A stretch of DNA of 64,000 nt from Bacteroidota bacterium (lineage in GTDB: Bacteria; Bacteroidota; Bacteroidia; Bacteroidales; JAGONC01). Under the pieces are notes generated by a model. The model saw nothing but the letters and a program-made list of their open reading frames with translations, made no database searches and was not told the DNA's origin. Location of the stretch: the NCBI GenBank assembly GCA_022711405.1, contig JAKLFC010000002.1:390752-454751 (forward strand), given 5' to 3'. Shown here piece by piece: positions 18,301-26,040 of the stretch. How positions within the stretch are numbered: the stretch's first letter is position 1; every line of letters begins with the position of its first letter. The translations under genes were made by a program, and so were the position numbers.

Positions 18301-18744
18301 GAAGGGAATGGGATTGAGCTGATGTATCTTCTGGTTGATGCTCGCTTCGATCAGATCCCTGCCGGAGGGCTCTTCCATTTGGCTCAACTGCAGAGTATTC
18401 AGTAGCTTATCCCTTACTTCGGGAAAATGTCTCCCGATGATCCCGGCAGCCTGTTCGTGAGAGATGATCTTTCCTATCCTGAAAAGCCTGAATGTGGGGA
18501 TCACAATAAATCGTCCCAGCACCACCAGAATGGCGCCAATAAAACCGTAAAAGAGCAGGGTGCGGATCCGTATCCCGAAATGACCAAGAAACTCCGAAAG
18601 GCTGACCACCAGATAGAAAAGGGCAACAAGGGCAATACTGTAAATCAAACCTTTGACAATCTGATTTTTATAGTATTTCCTGATAAAGTGATCCAGTTTA
18701 CGGATCAGAAATTGGTAGTTGCCGCTCATCCTGCCAGCTTTCAA
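15391..18744 (-). CDS. DUF4175 family membrane protein with long coiled coil
   Basis: A 1117-residue Bacteroidota envelope protein of unknown function. Two or three transmembrane helices lie at about 35-80 and one at about 160-180. A beta-rich extracytoplasmic region follows (about 190-510). A very long, highly charged coiled coil (about 510-1090) is interrupted by a Gln/Met/Gly-rich low-complexity stretch around 920-1010. The domain arrangement resembles the alphaproteobacterial TIGR02302/DUF4175 proteins. It is the first gene of the DUF4175-RsbW-like-ybeY-mnmG run. Such size and coiled coil suggest a structural or scaffold role, which is inference. Confidence 0.87.
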   Translation of the reverse strand: MKAGRMSGNYQFLIRKLDHFIRKYYKNQIVKGLIYSIALVALFYLVVSLSEFLGHFGIRIRTLLFYGFIGAILVVLGRFIVIPTFRLFRIGKIISHEQAAGIIGRHFPEVRDKLLNTLQLSQMEEPSGRDLIEASINQKIHQLNPIPFHLAINIRENRKYLKYAAAPLAILLFLLIASPSVIREPTQRIVKHHQYFERELPFTVRIENPELKALRNNDFKLLIGVSGDQIPETFFLEIEGQSLKLSREPGGRFSYLFRNIQKNVTFYIIADRYRSDQKEILVIPSPVIGRFEISVSPPAYTGKSREVLENTGDLVVPEGTGLSWKFFTTDTDSLHFSIDGNTTALGPKSNNIFVVDHSCSKSSYYSVKTVNRYVQDPDSLFYTLTVIPDVYPVILCDEYQDTLYTSRLYFKGNIKDDYGFARLLFHYERKGAAVQQEASIDSIQQVAIDPHQTQQSFYHFFDVAALSLSPGEEIEYFFEIWDNDAVNGSKASRTPRMTFRAPSLEEIDQQTRDANESIKNEMQSTLQDIKGMQKEIEDLHKSLIDKKSLNWQEEQQLEQLLKKQQTLQDRMEELNLMNIEKSLKEQQYKEIDPDILEKQKELEKLFNEVLSEDVRKLFEEFQKMIDEMDKEKVSEMLEKMQWANEDIEEQLDRSLELFKRLEFEKKLGEMINKLDKLAEKQESLSEETDGSREEKAEDLLREQEGVEDEFQKISQDLDELDRMNSELEDPNALENTDQQEEGIRNDMQNSKNELSTKKMSKASKSQKSAAQKMKDMSNNLMNMMNSLMSGALGEDIWALREILENLLQVSFDQEDLMDGLKTVSRNDPVYNRIVQDQKKLRDDLLMIEDSLSALGKRQVAIKSVVQREINEINDKISRTLEDLTDKNISNALMNQQYVMTSVNNLALLLSEALQNMQSQMNQMSQNSGGGSCPNPGMGSPSISTMRQLQEQLNRQMEQMKKGMDQGKGKEGMGMPSMSEQLARLAAQQEALRNQLQQYMDGLKEQGIGDDGNMKKMLQDMEQTETDLVNKMITNQTLMRQKEILTRLLESENAERMREMEEKRESREGKNQKISNPEEFFKYKGIKDNQTEILKSIPPGLKPFYKRKVNEYLFNFED

Positions 18745-18777
18745 ACGTGCGAATCATCCATCGATTCAAAACATGTG

Positions 18778-18785
18778 CAAAGGTA
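18778..18785 (-). promoter_or_regulatory. Bacteroidota -7 promoter element (TACCTTTG) for the DUF4175-mnmG operon
   Basis: Minus-strand TACCTTTG fits TAnnTTTG and lies 34 bp upstream of the DUF4175 start. The same octamer occurs before the glycogen synthase, PSP1 and aspS genes in this window. Confidence 0.55.
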
Positions 18786-18804
18786 CACATATTTTGCCGG
18801 TAGT

Positions 18805-18827
18805 AAAAAGGGAAGCACGCGCTTCCC
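18805..18827 (-). terminator. Rho-independent terminator after the rpiB-LUD operon
   Basis: On the minus strand, the perfect 7-bp stem GGGAAGC/GCTTCCC with loop GCGT is followed by TTTTT. It lies 112 bp beyond the LUD-protein stop and just before the DUF4175 promoter, as expected for an operon boundary. Confidence 0.8.
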
Positions 18828-18938
18828 TTTCATAAACCCAAAACCATGAAAAAACAGAGAATGCGTGAGCATTCATTCAGAACATGAACGTGCGGGGAAC
18901 CCTGTTTATTTTCAATTTAACTTCTTTTAACAGCCTGG

Positions 18939-20312
18939 TCAGCCATTCTCCATCCAAATCTGGCGGAAAGACTTCTTTTTAATGACCGGCAGCGTACGGC
19001 GCGGACCCCAGACCTGGCCGAAGAAATAGCCGAGGGCCCTGTTCTTGGTACTGGCCCCGAAAAGATCCATCCGGTAACGTTTATGCATGATCATGTTCCA
19101 TCCTTTCATGATCATTTTTTCTCCGGGATGGAACTGTCCCCTCCTGACCGACTCATTCCGGTTATACAGCAGAAGTTCATGAAGGTTTATTTTGACAGGA
19201 CATATTTCCGTGCAGCGTCCGCACAGGGAAGAGGCAAAGCTCAGATGAATGTACTGGCTGAAATCAAGAAGGTAGGGATTGATAACGGATCCGATGGGGC
19301 CGGTATAGGTCGTCTCATAGGTGTGACCGCCGATGTTCTTATACACAGGACAGACATTCAGGCAGGCACCGCAATGGATACAGGACAGCGCCCTGCGGTG
19401 AAGCTTCTGCCGGAGCAATTCGGTCCTTCCGTTATCGATCAGCACCACGATCATTTCATCCGGTCCGTCGGTTTCCTTCTCCTTCCTGGGTCCGGTCAGC
19501 AGCGAATTGTACACGGTGACGTTCTGACCCGTTCCATGGCTTGCCAGCATGGGCCAGAAAAGGTGAAGATCCGACAGGGAGGGGATGAGCTTCTCTATTC
19601 CCGCCACTACAATGTGAATCCTTGGAAAAGACATGGACATCCATGCATTTCCCTCGTTTTCAGTGACGGCGACCGCACCCGTGTCGGCGATCAGAAAATT
19701 GGCGCCGGTGATCCCGGCATCGGCATGAAGAAATTTCTGCCGCAGTTTCTCCCTGACAAAAGCCGTCATTTCCTCCGGAGTGCTGGTGTCGGGAATGCCA
19801 AATTTCTCGTGAAAGAGATGTGCCACATCCTCTTTTGACTTATGCATCGCCGGAGTAACAATGTGATACGGCTTCTCCCCCGCAACCTGTACAATATATT
19901 CCCCCAGGTCTGTCTCTACGGGTTCGATGTTGTGCCGTTCCAGCGCTTCGTTCAACTCCAGTTCTTCCGTGGTCATCGACTTGGATTTGACCACCGTTTT
20001 TACATCATGTTCCTGCAGGATCTGCAGGATCTCCCTGACAGCGTCTTTCCTGTTCAATGCCCACACAACCCTTCCTCCCCTGCGCTTGAGGTTTGATTCA
20101 AATTCAATCAGGTACTCATCCAGATGCTCAATGACCTTGTGCTTGATATTGGCGGCTCTCTTTTTGGCATTTTCGAGGCTGGCAAACTGTACGATACCAT
20201 TGCCCAGGGCATCCTCATAACGTGAAATATTATGGTTGATGGTTTTCCTGTGGCCGGTATCAAAGGCCTTGCGCTCTGACTGCTCCAGAAATCGTATTCG
20301 CTGATTCGACAT
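18939..20312 (-). CDS. LutB-like LUD-domain iron-sulfur protein
   Basis: A 457-residue protein with an N-terminal LUD domain (about 60-290) and a C-terminal ferredoxin region with two cluster motifs, CIHCGACLNVCPVY and CGRCTEICPVK. LutB is the central subunit of the LutABC L-lactate oxidase, passing electrons from lactate oxidation. Neither lutA nor lutC is adjacent; the next gene upstream is rpiB, 14 bp away. It could act with unlinked partners or in another oxidoreductase. In Bacteroidota this gene often stands without a complete lut operon (recollection). Confidence 0.87.
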   Translation of the reverse strand: MSNQRIRFLEQSERKAFDTGHRKTINHNISRYEDALGNGIVQFASLENAKKRAANIKHKVIEHLDEYLIEFESNLKRRGGRVVWALNRKDAVREILQILQEHDVKTVVKSKSMTTEELELNEALERHNIEPVETDLGEYIVQVAGEKPYHIVTPAMHKSKEDVAHLFHEKFGIPDTSTPEEMTAFVREKLRQKFLHADAGITGANFLIADTGAVAVTENEGNAWMSMSFPRIHIVVAGIEKLIPSLSDLHLFWPMLASHGTGQNVTVYNSLLTGPRKEKETDGPDEMIVVLIDNGRTELLRQKLHRRALSCIHCGACLNVCPVYKNIGGHTYETTYTGPIGSVINPYLLDFSQYIHLSFASSLCGRCTEICPVKINLHELLLYNRNESVRRGQFHPGEKMIMKGWNMIMHKRYRMDLFGASTKNRALGYFFGQVWGPRRTLPVIKKKSFRQIWMENG

Positions 20313-20326
20313 GGGATGGCTTGCTG

Positions 20327-20764
20327 TTACAGGATCGGTGGTATTTTTTTTACCCGGCGTTCATGACGTCCTCCTTCAAACGACGTGGAAAGAAATACAC
20401 TGACAACTTCCCAGGCTGCATCAGGATGAATAAACCGCCCCGGAAGAGCCAGTATGTTGGCGTCGTTATGCTTTCGGGCAAGTTCTGCTATTTCAGGCAT
20501 CCAGCACAATGCTGCACGAACTCCGCGGTACTTGTTGGCAACCATGCTAGCCCCTGCTCCTGTACCGCAGATGATGATACCTGTTTCATACAGGCATTGG
20601 TCGATGGCTTCCGCCAGGGGATGAATGATATCGGGATAATCAACGCTGTCATGACTATATGTCCCGAAATCTTTAACCTCATAGCCGAGGGATAAAAGTT
20701 TCTCCCTCAGATATTCCTTTAATTCATAACCCGCATGATCACACCCAATGGCCAGTGTTTTCAT
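20327..20764 (-). CDS. rpiB: Ribose 5-phosphate isomerase B
   Basis: Interconverts ribose 5-phosphate and ribulose 5-phosphate in the pentose phosphate pathway. About 145 residues. It shows the substrate motif GCDHAGYELK near the N-terminus, the catalytic Cys in IICGTGAGAS and RGVRAALC. Most RpiB enzymes read CGTGxGxS with Ile or Val at the first x; the Ala here is a mild variation. ATG 20764 gives the standard N-terminus; the upstream in-frame ATG at 20782 would add MKIIFF and overlap the promoter. It heads the operon with the LUD gene and is the last minus-strand gene before the gene-direction switch. Confidence 0.95.
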   Translation of the reverse strand: MKTLAIGCDHAGYELKEYLREKLLSLGYEVKDFGTYSHDSVDYPDIIHPLAEAIDQCLYETGIIICGTGAGASMVANKYRGVRAALCWMPEIAELARKHNDANILALPGRFIHPDAAWEVVSVFLSTSFEGGRHERRVKKIPPIL

Positions 20765-20781
20765 AAAAAATATTATCTTCA

Positions 20782-20789
20782 CAAAAGTA
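20782..20789 (-). promoter_or_regulatory. Bacteroidota -7 promoter element (TACTTTTG) for rpiB
   Basis: Minus-strand TACTTTTG fits TAnnTTTG and lies 17 bp upstream of the preferred rpiB ATG. This supports ATG 20764 over 20782. Confidence 0.5.
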
Positions 20790-20839
20790 ATCGATACCCG
20801 GAGATGTTCATCCTTCTATCTGGTACTGAATGCCGGGGA

Positions 20840-21290
20840 CCGTGAGGATGTGTTTCTGTTTTGTTCTATTTAATTATAAATCAATTTTTTAAAATATTTA
20901 AACAATACATTGTTAATAACTGTTTATTTTTGTTATCAACTATTTATAAAAACCTAAAAACTGACAAAAAAACAACCGGGTAAAAATAACGGTCATGTTA
21001 TGAAATGATGTGAACTTTTTATGAACTGAAAAAGTTGGTAAACTACCATCTTTTTATCAACAATGAGAATTATCAACAGGCTGTTAATAAATGGCTATCA
21101 TCGGCATAATCACTGGAATATCTGTTTACATTGTGACAAATGATGTTAACCGTTTCTTAACATTGAAATCACCAAAAATAAAGACACCTATTTTTAAACA
21201 CTATGAACAGCACTAATAATAAAATATATAATTTATATAATAGTTTATGTATTAATTCGTACTGTTAAAACAGCATGAATCAACGCAACC
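20840..21290. other. Candidate chromosomal replication origin (oriC), gene-free AT-rich region
   Basis: The longest gene-free stretch within the coding part of the window (20783-21294) is strongly AT-rich. It holds five 9-mers close to the DnaA box TTATCCACA: TTATCAACA at 21054 and 21070, its near-relative TTATTAACA on the minus strand at 20911 and 21082, and TTATCAACT at 20933. Three lie within 37 bp. A run of almost pure A/T (about 21210-21257) could be the unwinding element. All 15 genes to the left point left and the first four to the right point right, and two parS sites lie 6.5-8.5 kb away. No dnaA gene is in the window. Confidence 0.5.
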
Positions 21291-21294
21291 ACTC

Positions 21295-22242
21295 ATGGAT
21301 GATAAGAAACTGATCAGAGAGATCAAACGGCTGAAAAAGGAGAAAAATGCCATCTTGCTGGCCCATTATTATCAGGTTCCTGAGATCCAGGATCTGGCTG
21401 ATTTTGTTGGTGACAGCCTGGGATTGTCACAGCAGGCTGCCGGTATCAGGGCGGGGATCATCGTATTTGCCGGTGTCCATTTCATGGCGGAGACTGCCAA
21501 AATATTAAGTCCTGACAGCAAAGTACTTCTACCCGATCCGGAAGCAGGCTGTTCCCTGGCGGATTCCTGTCCGCCGAAGGAATTCGCAGCATTCCGTGAA
21601 AAATACCCCGACCATGTGGTTGTTTCCTATATCAATTGTTCAGCAGCCATCAAAGCCATGTCGGATGTGATCTGTACCTCGAGCAACGCAGTACAGATTG
21701 TCAATTCGTTTCCTGCCGGTCAACCCATTATCTTTGCACCGGATAAGAACCTGGGCGGTTATGTGAACCAGGTAACGGGCAGAGACATGGTGTTGTGGAA
21801 CGGAACCTGTGAAGTGCACGATATTCTGTCGGCTGAAGAGGTGATCCGGTTAAAATGGGATCATCCCGATGCGAAAGTGATCGCTCATCCTGAATGCAAG
21901 GCTCAGATACTGGCTTTGGCCGACTTTGTCGGGTCCACCACCGCCCTGTTACAGTTTACCATGAAAGACACCGCCCAAACCTATATTGTGGCTACCGAAA
22001 CAGGAATTCTTCACCAGATGCGAAAAGCGTCACCTCAAAAGGAATTCATTATCGTTCCTGCCGACCGGACCTGCTCATGCAATGATTGTCCGTACATGAA
22101 GCTGAATACTGTAGAAAAGCTATATTTATGCCTTAAAAACGAACGACCGGAAATAACTCTTTCCGGTGAACTGATCCAAAAGGCCAGGAGGCCCATCGAA
22201 CGCATGCTGGAAATTTCCACAAAGGTACGTATCAGCCAATGA
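21295..22242 (+). CDS. nadA: Quinolinate synthase A
   Basis: Condenses iminoaspartate with dihydroxyacetone phosphate to quinolinate in de novo NAD synthesis, using an oxygen-sensitive 4Fe-4S cluster. The 315-residue product shows the family pattern: [20 protein letters not shown] near the N-terminus, Cys-containing GCSLADSC and VICTSSNA, and the C-terminal [13 protein letters not shown]. No nadB or nadC is next to it. It is the first rightward gene after the candidate origin. An ATG at 21275 is out of frame, so ATG 21295 is the start. Confidence 0.96.
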   Translation: MDDKKLIREIKRLKKEKNAILLAHYYQVPEIQDLADFVGDSLGLSQQAAGIRAGIIVFAGVHFMAETAKILSPDSKVLLPDPEAGCSLADSCPPKEFAAFREKYPDHVVVSYINCSAAIKAMSDVICTSSNAVQIVNSFPAGQPIIFAPDKNLGGYVNQVTGRDMVLWNGTCEVHDILSAEEVIRLKWDHPDAKVIAHPECKAQILALADFVGSTTALLQFTMKDTAQTYIVATETGILHQMRKASPQKEFIIVPADRTCSCNDCPYMKLNTVEKLYLCLKNERPEITLSGELIQKARRPIERMLEISTKVRISQ

Positions 22243-22282
22243 CCACTGTAAGCTACTGTATTCAGCCGGAAGACCACTGTAT

Positions 22283-23785
22283 ATGAAATATTTATTATCT
22301 GCTGTTCTCTTTTTGTATGTTAGTGCTGGTTTTGCACAGCAAAATCAGATCAATCCAAACGGTTTCAACACACTCTATTACGAAAATGGCCGGATCTCCA
22401 GCGAGGGAACCATGGTCAACGGCCAGCCCGATGGCTACTGGAAGACATACTATGAAAGCGGAAAGCTCAAATCCGAAGGCAACCGGAAGAACTTTCTGCT
22501 GGACAGCATCTGGAAATTTTACGATGAGAATGAAAAACTGATCCTTGAGATCACCTATAAGAATGATAAGAAGAACGGAATACGCCGTACCTATCAGGAA
22601 AACGAAATCATTGAGGAAAATTTCACCGAGGATGTCAAGCAGGGTTCAACGCTGTACTATTATGCAGACGGTAAGCTCAAAAAGAGAGTGCCCTTTGTCA
22701 ATGGCATAGAAGACGGGATGGCGTATGAATATGACCCCGACGGTACCATCATTACCATGATCGAATACAAAAAAGGATTTATTGTCAACCGCGATAAGAT
22801 CAACCGGAAAGACAGGAACAACCTCAAACAGGGCAGATGGATCTATTTTTACGATAACGGCCGTATACGGATGGAAGGCGCTTACATGGATGATAAAAAG
22901 AACGGATACTTCAAACAGTATGACAGAGAAGGAAACCTTGTGGTGGTGGAGAAATATATTGACGACAACCTGCAGGAGAATGTTGCTGAACTGGTGGAAC
23001 TGGATGTCAGGACCGATTACTATCCCAGCGGAAAAATAAAAACGGTGGCCAGTTACAAGGACGGAGTACCGGAAGGGATCCGGAGGGAATACGCCGAAGA
23101 TGGCCGCATCCTCACTGCCTATACCTTTAAGGAGGGAAAAATCACAGGGCAGGGGATCATGACCGAAGAAGGCATCAAACAGGGACCCTGGAAGGAATAT
23201 TATTCCGATGGACAGCTCAAGGCAGAAGGCATTTACGACAAAGGCAACAAAGTGGGAGGATGGAAATATTACTATCCCGACGGAACACTGGAACAGGAAG
23301 GGTATTACAGCACCGACGGTCTTGCGGATGGTGCGTGGAAATGGTATTACCCAACGGGTACCCTGCACCGTGAGGAGAATTACCTGTATGGATTGGCTGA
23401 CGGCCCATCGGTGGAGTATGATGACATCGGGAATATAGTCACTTCCGGTGAATACCTCGAAGGAAACGAAGAAGGTAAATGGTTTTATAACATTGATGGT
23501 TGCGTTGAAGAAGGCACTTACCGGAACGGCCTTCGCAACGGATCATGGAACTCCTATTACCAGGACGGACAGCTTCGTTTCAGCGGTGATTTCATTGACG
23601 ACAATCCGAACGGTAAGCACGTCTATTACTGGGGTAACGGAAAACTCAGGGAGGAGGGAAGGTATGTCATGGGATTGAAGGAGGGGGAATGGCTGAAATA
23701 CGAATCCGACGGAACCCTTTTTATTGTTATTTCGTTTGAAAATGGCATTGAAACAAAATATGATGGAATCAAAATCAGGGAATGA
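22283..23785 (+). CDS. Secreted MORN-repeat protein
   Basis: A 500-residue protein with a signal peptide (cut after about residue 18, AGFAQ) and roughly 18-20 MORN-type repeats of about 23 residues over its whole length; typical units read YYENGRISSEGTMVNGQPDG and YYPDGTLEQEGYYSTDGLAD. Database pipelines often label this family 'YwqK toxin-antitoxin', which nothing here supports. MORN arrays are beta-hairpin solenoids usually used for binding lipids or proteins. Its stop lies 14 bp before the processing-protease start, so the two are probably co-transcribed; the protein may be a partner or substrate of that protease (inference). Confidence 0.85.
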   Translation: MKYLLSAVLFLYVSAGFAQQNQINPNGFNTLYYENGRISSEGTMVNGQPDGYWKTYYESGKLKSEGNRKNFLLDSIWKFYDENEKLILEITYKNDKKNGIRRTYQENEIIEENFTEDVKQGSTLYYYADGKLKKRVPFVNGIEDGMAYEYDPDGTIITMIEYKKGFIVNRDKINRKDRNNLKQGRWIYFYDNGRIRMEGAYMDDKKNGYFKQYDREGNLVVVEKYIDDNLQENVAELVELDVRTDYYPSGKIKTVASYKDGVPEGIRREYAEDGRILTAYTFKEGKITGQGIMTEEGIKQGPWKEYYSDGQLKAEGIYDKGNKVGGWKYYYPDGTLEQEGYYSTDGLADGAWKWYYPTGTLHREENYLYGLADGPSVEYDDIGNIVTSGEYLEGNEEGKWFYNIDGCVEEGTYRNGLRNGSWNSYYQDGQLRFSGDFIDDNPNGKHVYYWGNGKLREEGRYVMGLKEGEWLKYESDGTLFIVISFENGIETKYDGIKIRE

Positions 23786-23798
23786 ACGGACCGGAGGC

Positions 23799-25412
23799 AT
23801 GAAGATCAGTTTGCCCCTACTGATCCTGCTGGTATTGATCATAGGTATCTATGCAGGTACCCTGCTGGTCAGGTACTTTGACAGAACCGACGAGAGGATT
23901 GCGATCCCTGTTTTTCGCAACGATAAGGTTATGGAGGTGCTTCGTTTCATTGAACAGGATTATGTGGATTCCACCTCTGCTGACAAATTAAGGGAAGATG
24001 CCATCAAAGGCATGCTGGATGAACTGGATCCCCATTCCCAGTACATGAGCGCCGAAATGCTCAGAGACGCAAATGAAACATTGCTCGGAAACTTTGAAGG
24101 GATCGGGATCGAATTCCGCATCGTTGACGATACGATCAATGTGATCCAGGTGATCCAGGGAGGACCCTCGGAAAAGATCGGACTGCTATCCGGAGACCGG
24201 ATCATAAAGATCAACGATACGATCGTGGCCTCCATAAAAATGGATAATCAGCAGGTAGTCAAAAAACTGAAAGGCCCCAGGGGTACCAGGGTAAAGGTTA
24301 CCGTACATCGACCGGGCTTCGCCGAAGACCTGGATTTCGTCATTACAAGGGACATTATTCCCCTTTACAGCGTGGATATTTCCTATATGGCCGATGATTC
24401 GACCGGCTATATCAAGGTTAGCAAATTTTCACTATCCACCCCGGAGGAGGTTGATGATGCCCTGCAAAAACTAAAGGAAAGGGGCAGCACCCGTCTCATC
24501 CTTGACCTTCGCGGGAATGTGGGCGGATACCTGGAATCAGCCATTAAAATGGCCGATGAATTTCTCGGTAACGAAAAACTGATCGTTTACACCGAGGGCA
24601 ACAACCGGCCACGGCAATATGCCTATGCCACCCAGTCGGGTAAGTTTGAAGACCAGGCGCTAGCCATCCTTATTGACGAGGGCTCAGCCTCTGCCAGTGA
24701 GATTCTTGCCGGCGCTATCCAGGATAACGACAGGGGTGTCATCATCGGACGCAGATCGTTTGGAAAAGGACTGGTGCAACAACAACTTGAACTGGACGAT
24801 GGATCCGCCGTGCGGCTTACCGTTGCACGTTATTTCACCCCAACGGGAAGATGCATACAACGGCCCTATAACAATGGCGAGGAAGCCTATTACGATGATC
24901 TTCTGCAGCGATTGAAGACAGGAGAATTGAACAACCAGGACAGCATCCGTTTCCCCGATTCCCTCAAGTACTATACTCCCGGCGGAAAAGTGGTGTACGG
25001 CGGCGGAGGGATCATGCCCGATATTTATGTTCCCATCGATACCGGACAGTATTACTCATATTATAATCAGCTGATCAACAAAGGATTGATCTACCAGTTT
25101 GCGTATGATTTCGCTGATAAGAATCGTGATAAACTACTGACCTCCTATTCCGATGCCTCCGTATTCATCGAAAAGTTCACTGTTGACAACACATTGTTCG
25201 ATCAGCTGGTAGTCTACGGTGAAAGCAAAGGCGTTCCCAGGAATGATCGTGACCTGAAACCGACTCGCGACCTGATTGCACGATTGCTGAAAGCATACGT
25301 TGGCAGGAATTTATTCAATGATGAAGCGTTCTATCCCGTTCTTAACCAGGATGACAGGATCTTTCTGAAAGCACTGGAGACACTTAAGAAAACACCAATC
25401 CTAATAAACTGA
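23799..25412 (+). CDS. C-terminal processing peptidase, S41 family
   Basis: Periplasmic serine protease of the CtpA/Prc type that trims or degrades proteins from the C-terminus. About 537 residues: an N-terminal membrane anchor (SLPLLILLVLIIG), a PDZ domain (about 75-165, including GDRIIKIND), and the S41 core with the Ser-containing EGSASASEILAGAIQ and the Lys of RSFGKGLVQ. A Bacteroidota C-terminal extension follows. ATG 23799 has GGAGG six bases upstream and places the anchor at the N-terminus; ATG 23763, inside the MORN gene, is a possible alternative adding 12 residues. It lies just upstream of sodB. Confidence 0.93.
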   Translation: MKISLPLLILLVLIIGIYAGTLLVRYFDRTDERIAIPVFRNDKVMEVLRFIEQDYVDSTSADKLREDAIKGMLDELDPHSQYMSAEMLRDANETLLGNFEGIGIEFRIVDDTINVIQVIQGGPSEKIGLLSGDRIIKINDTIVASIKMDNQQVVKKLKGPRGTRVKVTVHRPGFAEDLDFVITRDIIPLYSVDISYMADDSTGYIKVSKFSLSTPEEVDDALQKLKERGSTRLILDLRGNVGGYLESAIKMADEFLGNEKLIVYTEGNNRPRQYAYATQSGKFEDQALAILIDEGSASASEILAGAIQDNDRGVIIGRRSFGKGLVQQQLELDDGSAVRLTVARYFTPTGRCIQRPYNNGEEAYYDDLLQRLKTGELNNQDSIRFPDSLKYYTPGGKVVYGGGGIMPDIYVPIDTGQYYSYYNQLINKGLIYQFAYDFADKNRDKLLTSYSDASVFIEKFTVDNTLFDQLVVYGESKGVPRNDRDLKPTRDLIARLLKAYVGRNLFNDEAFYPVLNQDDRIFLKALETLKKTPILIN

Positions 25413-25416
25413 TATC

Positions 25417-25992
25417 ATGGCTTTTGAATTACCGAAATTACCCTATGAAATGGCTGCCCTTGAGCCATTCATTTCGAAGCAGACATTGGAATTCCACTAT
25501 GGCAAGCACCATCGCACCTATGTCGACAACCTGAACAGGCTGGTTCAGGGCACACCGTTCGAGAACAGCTCCCTGGAGGAGATCGTAAGGAACGCCGAAG
25601 GCGGGATATTCAACAACGGTGCACAGGTATGGAACCATACCTTTTACTGGAACAGCCTGTCGCCCGAGGTGGATCAGCAGCCCCCGGCTATTTTGCTGAA
25701 GCAGCTGGAAGCTTCCTTCGGATCCTTTGATGCCTTTAAGCAAGCATTTACCCAGGCGGCAGCTACGCTGTTCGGTTCCGGATGGGCCTGGCTGGTAAGG
25801 CATCCTGACGGAAAACTTTCCATCGTCCAGGAAAGCAATGCGGGCAATCCGCTCCGGAGAGGACTTACGCCGCTTCTCACCTGCGATGTATGGGAACATG
25901 CCTACTATCTTGATAAGCAGAACCGCCGGCCCGACTATATTGCTGATTTCTGGCACCTGGTGAACTGGAAAGGAGTTGGGGAAGGATTGTAA
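25417..25992 (+). CDS. sodB: Superoxide dismutase, Fe/Mn family
   Basis: Converts superoxide to oxygen and hydrogen peroxide. The 191-residue product has the four metal ligands in place: His27 (EFHYGKHH), His74 (WNHTFYW), Asp157 and His161 (CDVWEHAYYLD). The GSGWAWLV segment and overall length favour the iron or cambialistic type. It starts 4 bp after the processing protease stop, so they share a transcript. The next gene, glmS, converges on it across a tandem-repeat spacer. Confidence 0.96.
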   Translation: MAFELPKLPYEMAALEPFISKQTLEFHYGKHHRTYVDNLNRLVQGTPFENSSLEEIVRNAEGGIFNNGAQVWNHTFYWNSLSPEVDQQPPAILLKQLEASFGSFDAFKQAFTQAAATLFGSGWAWLVRHPDGKLSIVQESNAGNPLRRGLTPLLTCDVWEHAYYLDKQNRRPDYIADFWHLVNWKGVGEGL

Positions 25993-26034
25993 CAGTCAGC
26001 AGTCAGCAGTCAGCAGTCAACAGTCAGCAGTCAC
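25993..26034. repeat. Heptamer tandem repeat CAGTCAG x6
   Basis: Six 7-bp units, consensus CAGTCAG (one ends A, one ends C), beginning immediately after the sodB stop codon and filling almost the whole gap to the convergent glmS stop. Too short a unit and no spacers for a CRISPR. Confidence 0.9.
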
Positions 26035-26040
26035 AGGTTT

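Noticed and set aside
22283..23785. Labelling the MORN-repeat protein as a toxin-antitoxin component
   Set aside because: No toxin partner is adjacent and the protein is secreted; the label comes from family naming only.
25993..26034. Short repeats as a CRISPR array
   Set aside because: Units of 7-8 bp directly adjoin each other without spacers, and no cas gene is present.
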